Notes under the pieces: generated by a model
Databases searched by the model: none
What the model saw: only the letters and a program-made list of their open reading frames with translations
Told to the model about the DNA's origin: nothing
Made by a program: the position numbers and the translations under genes
Source of the DNA: Georgenia satyanarayanai
Lineage (GTDB): Bacteria; Actinomycetota; Actinomycetes; Actinomycetales; Actinomycetaceae
Direction of reading: 5' to 3'
DNA length: 64,000 nt
Assembly: GCF_023715365.1 (NCBI RefSeq)
Contig: NZ_JAMBNZ010000002.1
Span: 62,001 to 126,000 of the forward strand
Shown here: positions 42,347 to 50,444 of the stretch, piece after piece
How positions within the stretch are numbered: position 1 is the first letter of the stretch
How the letters are laid out: each line of letters opens with the position of its first letter

Positions 42347-43546
42347 TCAAGCTCTGCGCTGGGCGCTCTCGTCCCCGGCCCCCTGCCGGGCCGCGCCGCT
42401 CTCCCCCCGGCTCGGCTGCTTGATCGACCGTGTCACGGTGAACTTGCCGTTGTCGCCCATCACCTTGGTGGACCCGACGATGCGGCGCAGTGCGCCGGCA
42501 TGACCGAGCCGAGAGTTGAACACCGTCCACAGCTCACCACCGGGACGGAGCACCCGGGCGGCCCCCTTGAACAGCTCGATCGCGACGTCGGGCTGCACGC
42601 TGGCACCGACGTGGAAGGGCGGGTTGCACACGATGAGGTCAGCCGAGACAGGCGGCTGGCTCTCGAGTCCGTCCTCCCGCACCACCTGGACGCGCTCGCC
42701 GAGTGAGTTCGCCTCGATCGTGGCGCGGGTGGAGCGCACGGCGGCGCTGGACGTGTCGGTCGCGACGACGTCGAGGTCCGGGCGGGCCGCGGCGAGCTGT
42801 GCAGCGAGCACGCCGGTGCCGCAGCCGAGATCGATGGCGTCGCGCGCCTGGGGGCTCATCTCCCCCAGGAACGTCAGGAGGTAGCGCGTCCCCAGGTCGA
42901 GGGACGGGCCGGCGAAGGCGGCACCGTGGGCAGCGATCCACACGCCGTGCTGCTCGTCGAAATGCTTGCGCGGGAAGGACGGGAAGGTTCCGGGCGGCGT
43001 CGGCTGCCGAGCGACGAGGCAGCGTGACTTCTGTCTCGCGAGCGACGCCGTGACATCGGCGAAGTGCCGGCCCAGGACCTCGTTCATGCTGCGCGACATG
43101 TGCTTGAGGCGGCCGCCCGCGATGACCACGACGTCGGGTTCCGCGTGGGCGGCGACCAGCTCGGCGACCTCCTCGAGCGCCGCGAGCCCGCGCGGCAGCT
43201 GTAGCAGGACGACGCGGGCGCCGGTCACGAGCTCCGGGACGAGGCTCAGCGACCGGTAGGTCCCGACGAGACCGCCCCGCTCGGCGTTGGCCTCGAGCGC
43301 GCGCTCATGGACGAGGGTGTCCTGGTGCACGCGCACGTCGCGTGCCCCGTGCAGCGCGATCGCGCCGAGGGCGAGGGCGCCGTACCTGTCGCCGATCACG
43401 ACCACCTCCCCCGGGCCCGCTGTGGCAAGCGCCGTCGCGGCCTCATCGAGGACAAGCCGGTCGGTGGCGTCGACGGCGCCGAGGTCGGGAGCCTCCACGT
43501 CGGGGTATCTGCGGAGCTGGTCGAGGTCGAACGCGGGCGCACTCAT
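42347..43546 (-). CDS. RlmG/RsmC-like rRNA guanine-N2 methyltransferase
   Basis: 399-residue class I SAM methyltransferase with two tandem domains: a degenerate N-terminal one and a catalytic C-terminal one. SAM motif AIDLGCGTGVLAAQLA (~238-253) and catalytic NPPFHVGASVQ (~313-323) are those of m2G rRNA methyltransferases (RsmC, G1207 of 16S; RlmG, G1835 of 23S). Length and domain order fit RlmG best. The final ~25 residues after VTRS are a polar tail. The recombinase trio sits right after its stop. Confidence 0.85.
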   Translation of the reverse strand: MSAPAFDLDQLRRYPDVEAPDLGAVDATDRLVLDEAATALATAGPGEVVVIGDRYGALALGAIALHGARDVRVHQDTLVHERALEANAERGGLVGTYRSLSLVPELVTGARVVLLQLPRGLAALEEVAELVAAHAEPDVVVIAGGRLKHMSRSMNEVLGRHFADVTASLARQKSRCLVARQPTPPGTFPSFPRKHFDEQHGVWIAAHGAAFAGPSLDLGTRYLLTFLGEMSPQARDAIDLGCGTGVLAAQLAAARPDLDVVATDTSSAAVRSTRATIEANSLGERVQVVREDGLESQPPVSADLIVCNPPFHVGASVQPDVAIELFKGAARVLRPGGELWTVFNSRLGHAGALRRIVGSTKVMGDNGKFTVTRSIKQPSRGESGAARQGAGDESAQRRA

Positions 43547-43604
43547 CCCGTCATCATCCCAGCACCGCTCCCCCGCGGGCGTCCCGCCATCGACGGCGTG
43601 AGCA

Positions 43605-44162
43605 TCACGTCGGCTGCGTCGGAGCGGGCCGGCCGTACCGGTTCCAGCTCGTCATCTCCTCGAGCGGCTTGCGGCCTGACAGCTGTGGGGTCGCCTGGGG
43701 CTCGCTCGTGTCGGTGTACCCCAGGCCGATGGCCGACCACGGCTCGAGGTGGTCGGGCAGGCCGAGCAGCTCGCGCACCTGCTGACGCGCAGCCGGGTTG
43801 CTGAACCACGCCGTCCCGCTACCGATGCCCAGGCCGGCGGCAGCAAGCATGACGCGCTCGGCCAGCCGGCCGTCGTCGTAGGCGACGGAGCGCCCCTCCC
43901 CCTCGACCGCGACGACGATCGAGGCGGCCACGCCGTCGAGGAAGCCGGTGAAGGCCCCGAGGTTCGCGAGCCCGGAGTTGAGGGCGCTGTCGGTCACGAC
44001 CACCAGGTGCCACGGCTGCGTATTCTTCGCACTCCCCGTCCACCGGGCGACCTCGAGGATGCGATCGAGGTCCTCGCGTGCGACCGGCGTCGGGAGGAAC
44101 CGGCGCGACTGCCGCAGGGCGCGAAGCGTGGCGAGGACGTCGGGCTCGGGAGGGGTCGTCAT
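43605..44162 (-). CDS. nitroreductase-family FMN protein
   Basis: 185 residues from ATG 44162 (MTTPPEPDVLATLRALRQSRRF). Nitroreductase-fold features: the N-terminal RQSRRFLPTPVAREDLDRIL segment, FMN-phosphate-binding TGSAKNTQPWHLVVV, the middle GLGIGSGTAW motif, and a C-terminal GRKPLEEMTSW typical of the Acg/BluB-like branch. Expected to be an NAD(P)H-dependent flavin reductase of unknown substrate. A CATGAT box lies 6 nt before the ATG. Confidence 0.88.
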   Translation of the reverse strand: MTTPPEPDVLATLRALRQSRRFLPTPVAREDLDRILEVARWTGSAKNTQPWHLVVVTDSALNSGLANLGAFTGFLDGVAASIVVAVEGEGRSVAYDDGRLAERVMLAAAGLGIGSGTAWFSNPAARQQVRELLGLPDHLEPWSAIGLGYTDTSEPQATPQLSGRKPLEEMTSWNRYGRPAPTQPT

Positions 44163-44190
44163 CGGCCCATCATGCACCGCAGAGCACGAC

Positions 44191-44218
44191 GCCCCCGGGA
44201 GCGTGTGCTCCCGGGGGC
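44191..44218 (-). terminator. intrinsic terminator, 12-bp perfect stem
   Basis: GCCCCCGGGAGC, loop GTGT, then its complement. It is 23 bp past the stop of the minus-strand DUF2510 gene and upstream of the nitroreductase start. Confidence 0.85.
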
Positions 44219-44241
44219 GCCACCGTGTGAGTGTCGAAGGA

Positions 44242-45696
44242 CTACTCGACGGTGATCGACAGCTCCGCGGTGAGCGGCCCGCCGCCGTACCCGCCGTAGC
44301 TGATGATGTGCACGCCGGCGGGCAGCTCCAGCTCCACGTACGGGTCGAGGCCACCGCCAGCGCCCTCGGCACTGTCGTCCGCGCCGTCGACCTCGCCGGT
44401 GGACGTGAACACGCCGATCTCGGCGTCACCCTCGGAGGACACCGAGTCCATGACCACGGTGCCTCGCTCGGTCAGCTCGAGGGCGGCAACCCACACCTCG
44501 CCCTCGCCGAGATCCACGGCGACGGGCTCACCGGGGGTGGCCGTCTCCGGGACGACGGAGGTGCTCACGGTGAAGTCTGTCTCGGCGGTGTCGAGGTACG
44601 CGGAGACCGCCACCTCGTACTCCCCCGGCTCCAGGTAGGCACCGACGGCAGGGTCGAGGGAGCTCGCGTCGGGGTTCACCCGGAAGCGGCCGCGGTCGTC
44701 GTTCTCGAGGTCGATCGCGCCGCCGGTCAGCGACATCATGAGGTCACCGCTCGCGGAGACGACGTCGATGACGAGGGGGGTGGCCTCCTCGACGATGATC
44801 GTGCCCGTCCAGGTCTCCCCGGCCGCGATCGAGCCCGTGACCGACTCACCGATCGTGATCTCGCCTCCGCTCACGGTGCCACCGGTGGTGGCGTCGTCAG
44901 TGGCGTCCTCGGTGGCGTCGTCGTTCGTGGGGTCCTCGGTGACGCCGTCGTCGGTGGCTGTGCTGGCCGGCGTGGGACGAGGCGTGGGCTCGGGGTCGTC
45001 GTTGCCCCCGAGAAGGAGGACGACGGCGGTCACCGCGACCGCGACAAGGACGACCGCGGCGACGATGATGCCGATGACCAGGCCCTTGCCCGAGCCGCCC
45101 TCGCCGGCGCCCGGCTGCTGGCCGTAGGCGTTCTGGCCGCTCGCGTAGGGCGACTGACCGTAGGGCTGCTGCCCCGCGAGGTACTGTCCGTGGGGCTGCT
45201 GCTGGCCGTAGCCGGGCTGACCGTAGCCGGCCTGCGGCTGCTGCTGGCCGTAGGCTGCCTGCGGCTGCTGCTGGCCGTACGGCTGCTGGCCGTACGCCTG
45301 CTGCTCCGGCTGCTGGGCGAAGGGCTGCTGGCCGAAGGGCTGCTGGCCGTACTGACCGGCCGGGTAGACGGCGGTGTGCTGCGCCGGGAACTGCTCGCTG
45401 GTCTGGGCGGGGAACTGCTCCGTCGGCTGAGCCGGGAACTGCTCGGTCGGCTGGCCAGCCGGCTGCTCGGCTCCCTGAGCGGGAAGCTGCTCCGTGGGCT
45501 GCGCGCCGTACGACTCCGCAGCCGCCGTCTGCTGTCCCGTCGGCTGCCCGCCACTGCTCGTGCCGGCCTCCCCCGCCTGCTGCGCGGCGCCCTGCGCGGG
45601 CGCGAAGTGCTCGGTCCAGGACGTTCCGTCCCAGTAACGAAGCTTGCTCTGGTCTCCTGAGGGGTCCGGGTACCAACCGGCGATGGGATTGCTCAT
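44242..45696 (-). CDS. DUF2510 membrane-anchored protein with Gln/Tyr/Gly-rich linker
   Basis: 484 residues from ATG 45696, fixed by TACTAT 6 nt upstream. An N-terminal cytoplasmic DUF2510 domain ([20 protein letters not shown], residues 6-30) precedes a ~170-residue low-complexity Q/Y/G/P region with octapeptide repeats, one TM helix (~205-228), an acidic Thr/Asp linker, then an extracellular region with two similar beta-sandwich-like halves ([40 protein letters not shown]). DUF2510 proteins recur at actinobacterial envelopes; function unknown. The 12-bp-stem terminator follows. Confidence 0.8.
   Translation of the reverse strand: MSNPIAGWYPDPSGDQSKLRYWDGTSWTEHFAPAQGAAQQAGEAGTSSGGQPTGQQTAAAESYGAQPTEQLPAQGAEQPAGQPTEQFPAQPTEQFPAQTSEQFPAQHTAVYPAGQYGQQPFGQQPFAQQPEQQAYGQQPYGQQQPQAAYGQQQPQAGYGQPGYGQQQPHGQYLAGQQPYGQSPYASGQNAYGQQPGAGEGGSGKGLVIGIIVAAVVLVAVAVTAVVLLLGGNDDPEPTPRPTPASTATDDGVTEDPTNDDATEDATDDATTGGTVSGGEITIGESVTGSIAAGETWTGTIIVEEATPLVIDVVSASGDLMMSLTGGAIDLENDDRGRFRVNPDASSLDPAVGAYLEPGEYEVAVSAYLDTAETDFTVSTSVVPETATPGEPVAVDLGEGEVWVAALELTERGTVVMDSVSSEGDAEIGVFTSTGEVDGADDSAEGAGGGLDPYVELELPAGVHIISYGGYGGGPLTAELSITVE
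45379..45498 (-). repeat. coding 24-bp repeats, octapeptide PTEQFPAQ
   Basis: Five imperfect tandem copies of an eight-residue unit (residues 67-106: [40 protein letters not shown]) followed by Tyr/Gln/Gly-rich variants. Copy number is likely to vary between strains. Confidence 0.8.
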
Positions 45697-45702
45697 GATC
45701 CG

Positions 45703-45708
45703 ATAGTA
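45703..45708 (-). promoter_or_regulatory. -10 box TACTAT of a leaderless DUF2510 transcript
   Basis: TACTAT (45708-45703, minus strand) is 6 nt from the ATG at 45696. Confidence 0.65.
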
Positions 45709-45790
45709 GGAGAGAGCGACCACTCCCCCGACCGCCGATCACACTGCGGCATGGGGACTTCTCCCCGCGGTTCCGGGCGTCGGACAGCAC

Positions 45791-45824
45791 GACGAGGGGC
45801 CCGGGTGACCCCGGGCCCCTCGTC
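45791..45824 (-). terminator. intrinsic terminator, 15-bp perfect stem
   Basis: GACGAGGGGCCCGGG, loop TGAC, then the exact complement, 12 bp past the stop of the MerR gene on the minus strand. Confidence 0.88.
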
Positions 45825-45835
45825 CTCAGCTCGTG

Positions 45836-46420
45836 TCAGCCGGCGTCGCGCGCGCGGCGGCGCTGGGACAGCTCGTCCTCGACCGGCGCGCCGGCGCGCT
45901 CGGCACGCTCGGTCGGGAGCTCGGCGAGCGACCCCTCGACCTCGCGCCACACGCGGCCGACGGCGATGCCGAAGACGCCCTGCCCGCCCTGCACGAGGTC
46001 GATGACCTCGTCGGCGCTCGTGCACTCGTAGACGCTCGCACCGTCGCTCATCAGCGTGATGCCGGCGAGGTCGTCCACGCCGCGCTCGTGCAGGTGGTGC
46101 ACCGCGGAGCGGATCTGCTGGAGCGAGACGCCGGTGTCGAGCAGCCGCTTGACGACCTTGAGGACGAGGATGTCGCGGAAGCTGTAGAGGCGCTGGGACC
46201 CGGAGCCACTGGCGTTGCGGATGCTCGGCTCGACGAGACCCGTCCGTGCCCAGTAGTCGAGCTGACGGTAGGTGATCCCTGCCGCCCGGCAGGCCGTGGG
46301 CCCGCGGTAACCGGTCTCGGTGTCGAGGTCGGGAAGGGAGTCCCCGAAGAGCATCCCCTGCGCCCGCTGGGGCACCCCGCTCGCTGCGCCGGCCGTCGCG
46401 TCGCTGCCGCTCACGTGCAC
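45836..46420 (-). CDS. MerR-family regulator (Rv1830-like)
   Basis: 194 residues from GTG 46420. The MerR winged helix (residues ~35-105) includes YRGPTACRAAGITYRQLDYWARTGLVEPS, SGSGSQRLYSFRDILVLKVV and LLDTGVSLQQIRSAVHHLHE. The C-terminal part (DDLAGITLMSDGASVYECTS) has no metal-binding cysteine cluster. Gene order with the bifunctional nuclease, ftsR and garA is the same as around mycobacterial Rv1830. Closed by a 15-bp-stem terminator. Confidence 0.88.
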   Translation of the reverse strand: MHVSGSDATAGAASGVPQRAQGMLFGDSLPDLDTETGYRGPTACRAAGITYRQLDYWARTGLVEPSIRNASGSGSQRLYSFRDILVLKVVKRLLDTGVSLQQIRSAVHHLHERGVDDLAGITLMSDGASVYECTSADEVIDLVQGGQGVFGIAVGRVWREVEGSLAELPTERAERAGAPVEDELSQRRRARDAG

Positions 46421-46589
46421 TCCCGTTCGTCCACGCCGCGCACGAGATGTGCTCCGGCCCTGATGACCCCCACGCTATGACCAGGGGGGACCCCAGTCAA
46501 CGACATGCGCGGCAAGCCGCGATCGGCGTGTCGAACCAGCGTGTCTTAGTCTCAAGAGAAGGTTGAGGTCCACCTCGTGGTGCAGCCTC

Positions 46590-47060
46590 TTACGGCTCGA
46601 AGTCCTCCGGTTCGACGTTCTCGAGGAACGCCTGGAAGTCGGCCACGACCTCGGCCTCGTCCTCCGCGTCCATGATGACGCCGGCCGCTGTGAGGACTCC
46701 CTCGTCGCACAGCACCGGGCACCGGGCGCGCAGCGCGAGGGCGATGGCGTCGGAGGGGCGCGAGTCGACGTGCTGCCCCGAGGACAGGACGAGCTCGGCG
46801 TGGAAGGTGCCCTCCTTGAGGCGGGTGACGCGCACCTGCTCGAGCTGCACGCCCGTGGCGTCGAGGAGGGAGATGAACAGGTCGTGGGTTTGGGGACGCT
46901 CGGGGACGATGCCCGCCTGTGCCGTGGCGATGGACGCTCCCTCGCGCGGCCCGATGACGATGGGCAGCACCACCCGACCCTCGTCGCGGACGGCCAGGAC
47001 GACGACGACCTCGTTCTCCGGGATGCTCACCCGGACGCCGAGCACGTCCATCTCTCGCAT
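46590..47060 (-). CDS. bifunctional nuclease family (DUF151) protein
   Basis: 156 residues: DVLGVRVSIPENEVVVVLAV, VVLPIVIGPREGASIATAQ, THDLFISLLDATG, VDSRPSDAIALALRARCPV, ending in an acidic helix. This is the BFN domain, named for a plant nuclease; in bacteria its role is unclear. It corresponds to Rv1829. ATG 47060 gives the family's standard start, with TACCGT 7 nt upstream; the longer upstream frame lies in non-coding sequence. Confidence 0.92.
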   Translation of the reverse strand: MREMDVLGVRVSIPENEVVVVLAVRDEGRVVLPIVIGPREGASIATAQAGIVPERPQTHDLFISLLDATGVQLEQVRVTRLKEGTFHAELVLSSGQHVDSRPSDAIALALRARCPVLCDEGVLTAAGVIMDAEDEAEVVADFQAFLENVEPEDFEP

Positions 47061-47067
47061 GTCAGCA

Positions 47068-47073
47068 ACGGTA
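47068..47073 (-). promoter_or_regulatory. -10 box TACCGT of a leaderless DUF151 transcript
   Basis: TACCGT (47073-47068, minus strand) is 7 nt from the ATG at 47060. Confidence 0.6.
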
Positions 47074-47130
47074 CGGCCATCGCGGCGGCGGTGCGCGCGA
47101 AATGCCCCGCGTGCGCGCGAGGTGCGGCGC

Positions 47131-47895
47131 TCAGTCGAGGTCGTCGACGGCGGCGCGGAGCAGCTCCGCGTGCAGCCGCCCGTAGAGCTCGGCGAGCTCC
47201 TGAGCGCGCGCGGCGGCACGCTCCCGCCCGGCGCCCGAGCGCTGGGCGCGCACCGGGGCCACGACCTGCTCGATCGTGTCGGCCTGCCGCTCGGCGGCCG
47301 TGCGCACCGTGCGCAGGTGGCGCGGGCTGATCCCCTGGCGCGCGAGCGCGGCGGCGTGCTGGACGACGTCGACGGCGCGGCCCGGGTAGCGTCCACGCGC
47401 GTCGGGAGCGATGAGGCCGGCCCCGGCGATCTCGTCGATCTCGGCGAGGCTCACCCCGGTGAGGTCGGCGATTTCCTGCGCCCGCACCCGTGCCGAGGGC
47501 CGCGGGCGGACGAGCTCGCCGTCGCGGGCGACGACGCGAGTGCCGGGCACCGACTCCACTGGGCGCCCGGCGTCGAGGTCCTCGAGCTGGTCGCGGATGA
47601 CGCGCAGCGGCAGGAAGGAGTCACGCTGCGCGGTGAGGGCGAAGCGCAGACGCTCGACGTCGGCCTGGCTGTACATGCGGTAGCCGGAGCCACTGCGGCT
47701 CGGGCTCACCAGGCCCTGCTCCTCGAGGAAGCGGAGCTTGGAGATGCGCACGGCGGGGAACTCCGGCTGCAGGGCCGCGAGCACGGCGCCGATGCTCATC
47801 GTGGGGTCGGTGGAGGCGCCCGGGGGCCATGGCCGCGGCTGCTCCTGCGGCTCCTCGGGGTGGGACTCGGTGGCGCGGCGGGCGGTCGAGCTCAC
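47131..47895 (-). CDS. ftsR: MerR-type cell-division regulator FtsR
   Basis: 254 residues. A Pro/Glu-rich start precedes a MerR domain (SIGAVLAALQPEFPAVRISK, EEQGLVSPSRSGSGYRMYSQ, ~33-105) and a second HTH-like region (SARVRAQEIADLTGVSLAEI) with a long helical end. It matches Rv1828 and corynebacterial FtsR, an activator of ftsZ. The GTG overlaps the garA stop by 4 bp, so both come from the garA promoter. The conserved neighbourhood strongly supports the name. Confidence 0.92.
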   Translation of the reverse strand: MSSTARRATESHPEEPQEQPRPWPPGASTDPTMSIGAVLAALQPEFPAVRISKLRFLEEQGLVSPSRSGSGYRMYSQADVERLRFALTAQRDSFLPLRVIRDQLEDLDAGRPVESVPGTRVVARDGELVRPRPSARVRAQEIADLTGVSLAEIDEIAGAGLIAPDARGRYPGRAVDVVQHAAALARQGISPRHLRTVRTAAERQADTIEQVVAPVRAQRSGAGRERAAARAQELAELYGRLHAELLRAAVDDLD

Positions 47896-48344
47896 GAGGC
47901 CGGCGCGTCCCCGCGGTGCGGGCTGGGGTGGTAGGTGAGCCGGTACTTGCCGATCTGCACCTCGTCACCCGCGTTGAGCACGGCGGAGTCGATGCGCTCC
48001 AGGTTGACGTAGGTGCCGTTGAGCGAGCCGACGTCACGCACGACGTAGCCGCCCTCGTGGGCGAGGAACTCCGCGTGCCGGCGCGAGACCGTGACGTCGT
48101 CGAGGAAGATGTCGGCGGTGGGGTGACGGCCCGCGAGGGTGCGGTCGGTGTCGAGGAGGAAGCGCGCACCCGCCGTCGGCCCGCGCTGGACGATGAGCAG
48201 GGCGTGCCCCGGGGGCAGCCCGTCGATCGCGGCGCGGTCGGGCGGGGGGACGTCGGAGCGCTCCGCGGTCTCGTCACTCGCACCGATCGCCCCGAAGCGG
48301 GCGGTCGTGCTCGACAAGTCCTGCGGCTCGGGCTCGATTCCCAT
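47892..48344 (-). CDS. garA: FHA-domain regulator GarA/OdhI
   Basis: 150 residues. The C-terminal FHA domain (~55-140) has the phosphopeptide-binding GRHP, SRRHAEF and GSLNGTYVN motifs. In mycobacteria and corynebacteria the unphosphorylated form inhibits 2-oxoglutarate dehydrogenase, and kinases phosphorylate an N-terminal ETTS motif. Here the corresponding segment is LSSTTARFGAI, which keeps adjacent threonines but lacks the Glu. GAGGGGAG precedes the ATG at 48344. It is co-transcribed with ftsR. Confidence 0.93.
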   Translation of the reverse strand: MGIEPEPQDLSSTTARFGAIGASDETAERSDVPPPDRAAIDGLPPGHALLIVQRGPTAGARFLLDTDRTLAGRHPTADIFLDDVTVSRRHAEFLAHEGGYVVRDVGSLNGTYVNLERIDSAVLNAGDEVQIGKYRLTYHPSPHRGDAPAS

Positions 48345-48398
48345 GGCGTGTACTCCCCTCGGCGGCACCACCGGGCTCGTCACCCGGCGCTGGACCCC

Positions 48399-48404
48399 AC
48401 CATA
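48399..48404 (-). promoter_or_regulatory. -10 box TATGGT for garA-ftsR
   Basis: TATGGT (48404-48399, minus strand) with a ~50-nt leader and a clear ribosome-binding site, unlike the leaderless neighbours. No good -35 was seen. Confidence 0.45.
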
Positions 48405-48451
48405 GTTCCCCACGGGGCTCCTGTGACAGGCACCGCGTCCCGGGTGGCCGC

Positions 48452-49207
48452 TCAGCGGTTCTCGACGGGCGCCGGGGTGGCCCACTCGGGCTCCGCCAGG
48501 GAGCGCACGGAGGCGATCGACAGCTGGTCGTGCTGGGTCACCTCGGCGGCCGCGCCGGCGCCCCGGATCGAGGAGAGCGCACCACCGGGGATGTCGAGGG
48601 CGACGGCGAGGGTCTGGGGATCACCGATGGCGCGCCACACGTAGGGGGCGCTGATGTCGGTGCCGCTCACGACCAGTCCCCCGGGCCGTGTGCCGAGCCA
48701 GCTCGAGGCGGTGATCCGCTGGTCGTTGAGTTCGATGGCCTCGGCGCCGGCGTTGCGCAGCTCCTCGAGCACGGTGACGAACACGGGCGCGCTGACGGCG
48801 CCGGAGGGGTCGTGGACCGCGAGCTCCACGCCCGGGCCGGTCACGGGCAGCGCCCCGGCAAGGATGCCCTGCACCCGTGCCTGCTGGGCGGCGGCCTCCT
48901 GGGCCGCCGCGCGCGAGCTGGAGCCGGACTCGAGCTCCCCGAGCTCGCGGCGCAGCTCCATGCCCTCCTCGGTGAGCTCTCGGTTGCGCACGCTGAGCTC
49001 GTCCAGGAGCCGGACGATGTCGTCCTGGCGCATGGTCGCGTAGGTGTCCTCCTGGGTCTGGCGGACCTGGACGGCGAGCGCGAAGCCCACGGCCGCGCAG
49101 AGCAGCACGATGAGGACGTGGACCCACGTGGGGTGGCGCCCCAGGAGCAGGTGCCGCAGGCGCCCCGCTCCCCCGCCGGTCGCCGTCCTTCCCGCGTCGT
49201 GTGTCAT
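48452..49207 (-). CDS. DUF881 family membrane protein (Rv1825-like)
   Basis: 251 residues: one N-terminal TM helix (~23-45), a coiled coil (~50-95, LDELSVRNRELTEEGMELRR), then the DUF881 domain (VTGPGVELAVHDPSG, LRNAGAEAIELNDQRITASS, GGLVVSGTDISAPYVWRAIG). Extracytoplasmic. In mycobacteria this protein sits in the same cluster and has been linked to division/envelope functions. The start overlaps the sbp stop by 4 bp. Confidence 0.88.
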   Translation of the reverse strand: MTHDAGRTATGGGAGRLRHLLLGRHPTWVHVLIVLLCAAVGFALAVQVRQTQEDTYATMRQDDIVRLLDELSVRNRELTEEGMELRRELGELESGSSSRAAAQEAAAQQARVQGILAGALPVTGPGVELAVHDPSGAVSAPVFVTVLEELRNAGAEAIELNDQRITASSWLGTRPGGLVVSGTDISAPYVWRAIGDPQTLAVALDIPGGALSSIRGAGAAAEVTQHDQLSIASVRSLAEPEWATPAPVENR

Positions 49208-49536
49208 GCCTTGAAGATGTGCCGGCGGATCGAGGCCGCGTTGGAGAAGATACGGATCCCGAGGACGACGACGACCGCCGTCGTCATCTGGGCGCCCACG
49301 CCGAGCTGGTCACCGAGGAAGACGAGCAGCGCCGCGATGAGGACGTTGAAGAGGAAGGAGACGACGAAGACGCGGTCGTCGAAGACGCCGTCCAGGTAGG
49401 CGCGCAGGCCCCCGAAGAGAGCGTCGAGGGCGGCGACGACGGCGATCGGCAGGTAGGGCTGCAGCACCGCCGGGACGGTCGGCTCGACGGCGATACCGAC
49501 GACGACGCCGATGACGAGCCCGATGACAGCGAACAC
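49204..49536 (-). CDS. sbp: small basic protein, DUF1290 membrane protein
   Basis: 110 residues with three TM segments: VIGLVIGVVVGIAVEPTVPA, LPIAVVAALDALFGGLRAYLDGVFDDRVF, VSFLFNVLIAALLVFLGDQLG, then MTTAVVVVLGIRIFSNAASI. The LDALFGGLRA block is characteristic of the Sbp family found in division-gene neighbourhoods of Gram-positive bacteria (Rv1824 here). It sits between the two DUF881 genes. Confidence 0.93.
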   Translation of the reverse strand: MFAVIGLVIGVVVGIAVEPTVPAVLQPYLPIAVVAALDALFGGLRAYLDGVFDDRVFVVSFLFNVLIAALLVFLGDQLGVGAQMTTAVVVVLGIRIFSNAASIRRHIFKA

Positions 49537-49589
49537 TCAGCGATCCTCCCTCGACACGTGCACGTGGCACGGCCTCCCGTGACGCCCCA

Positions 49590-50444
49590 TCATCGGTCCT
49601 CCCGGCCCGTCTGCGCCTCGAGCGGCTCGGCGTGGCGCAGCGTGCGCGCCGTCGTCCCGGGCAGGACGAGCTCGTCGGCCTCCTCGATGCTCACCGAGAT
49701 GCCGAAGGAGTCGCGCAGCGTCCCCAGGTGCGTGCCCCCCGTGCTCCGCGTGAGGCGGGCACTCATGTCGCCGGGGTTGCCCACGGCCTCGACGACGTAG
49801 GGCCGGGCGAGCGGGGCGAGGTCGACGAGGATCGCCGGTCCGGCGGAGCGGATCGCGCTGAGCCCGGAGAGCCGGTGCCCGTTGATCGCCACCGCCTCGG
49901 CGCCCGCCGACCACAGGGCGTTCGCGAGCACCTGGAGGTCGAGGTCCTGGACGCGTCCCAGGTCCGCTCCCGGCTCCCCGGCCTGGGCGTCGCGGGAGTC
50001 GTCGAGGGTGATCCGCAGGCCCGGGCCGCGGACGCGGGCGCTGCCGGCGTTGAGGGTGAGCAGCTGGACCCGCTCGAGGAACTCGGGGTCGCTCCCGCGC
50101 AGCGACTCCTCCTGCAGGCGCTCGATCTCCTCCACGAGGGCGGCGTTGTCGGCGCGCAGCTGCTCCCCGCGTGCGGCGCCGTCCTCCACCTGGGCCAGGA
50201 GCAGCGCGCGTGCGTCACCGGCGCCGTCGGCCGGTGCGCGCAGCTCGCGGGCCGCCCACACCGCTCCGAGTCCCAGTGTCGCAGCCACGACGAGGACGAG
50301 GCCCTTGCGCCACCAGGGCAGCTGCGGTGCCGTGCCGGCCGCGCGTCGCTGGGCGGCGGCGGCGTAGCCCGGGTCGAGCGGCCGCTCGACGACCTCCCGC
50401 AGGAGGGTCATCGACTGGTCGGGGCGACCGGGCTGCTGCTTCAC
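49590..50444 (-). CDS. DUF881 family membrane protein (Rv1823-like)
   Basis: 284 residues: a cytoplasmic start with VVERPLDPGYAAAAQRRAA, one TM helix (~45-66), a coiled coil (~75-115, RADNAALVEEIERLQEESLR) and the DUF881 domain (VRGPGLRITLDDSRDAQAG, LWSAGAEAVAINGHRLSGLS, VGNPGDMSARLTRSTGG). It is the second DUF881 copy, a tandem arrangement around sbp that is conserved in actinobacteria. The start overlaps the pgsA stop by 4 bp. Confidence 0.88.
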   Translation of the reverse strand: MKQQPGRPDQSMTLLREVVERPLDPGYAAAAQRRAAGTAPQLPWWRKGLVLVVAATLGLGAVWAARELRAPADGAGDARALLLAQVEDGAARGEQLRADNAALVEEIERLQEESLRGSDPEFLERVQLLTLNAGSARVRGPGLRITLDDSRDAQAGEPGADLGRVQDLDLQVLANALWSAGAEAVAINGHRLSGLSAIRSAGPAILVDLAPLARPYVVEAVGNPGDMSARLTRSTGGTHLGTLRDSFGISVSIEEADELVLPGTTARTLRHAEPLEAQTGREDR

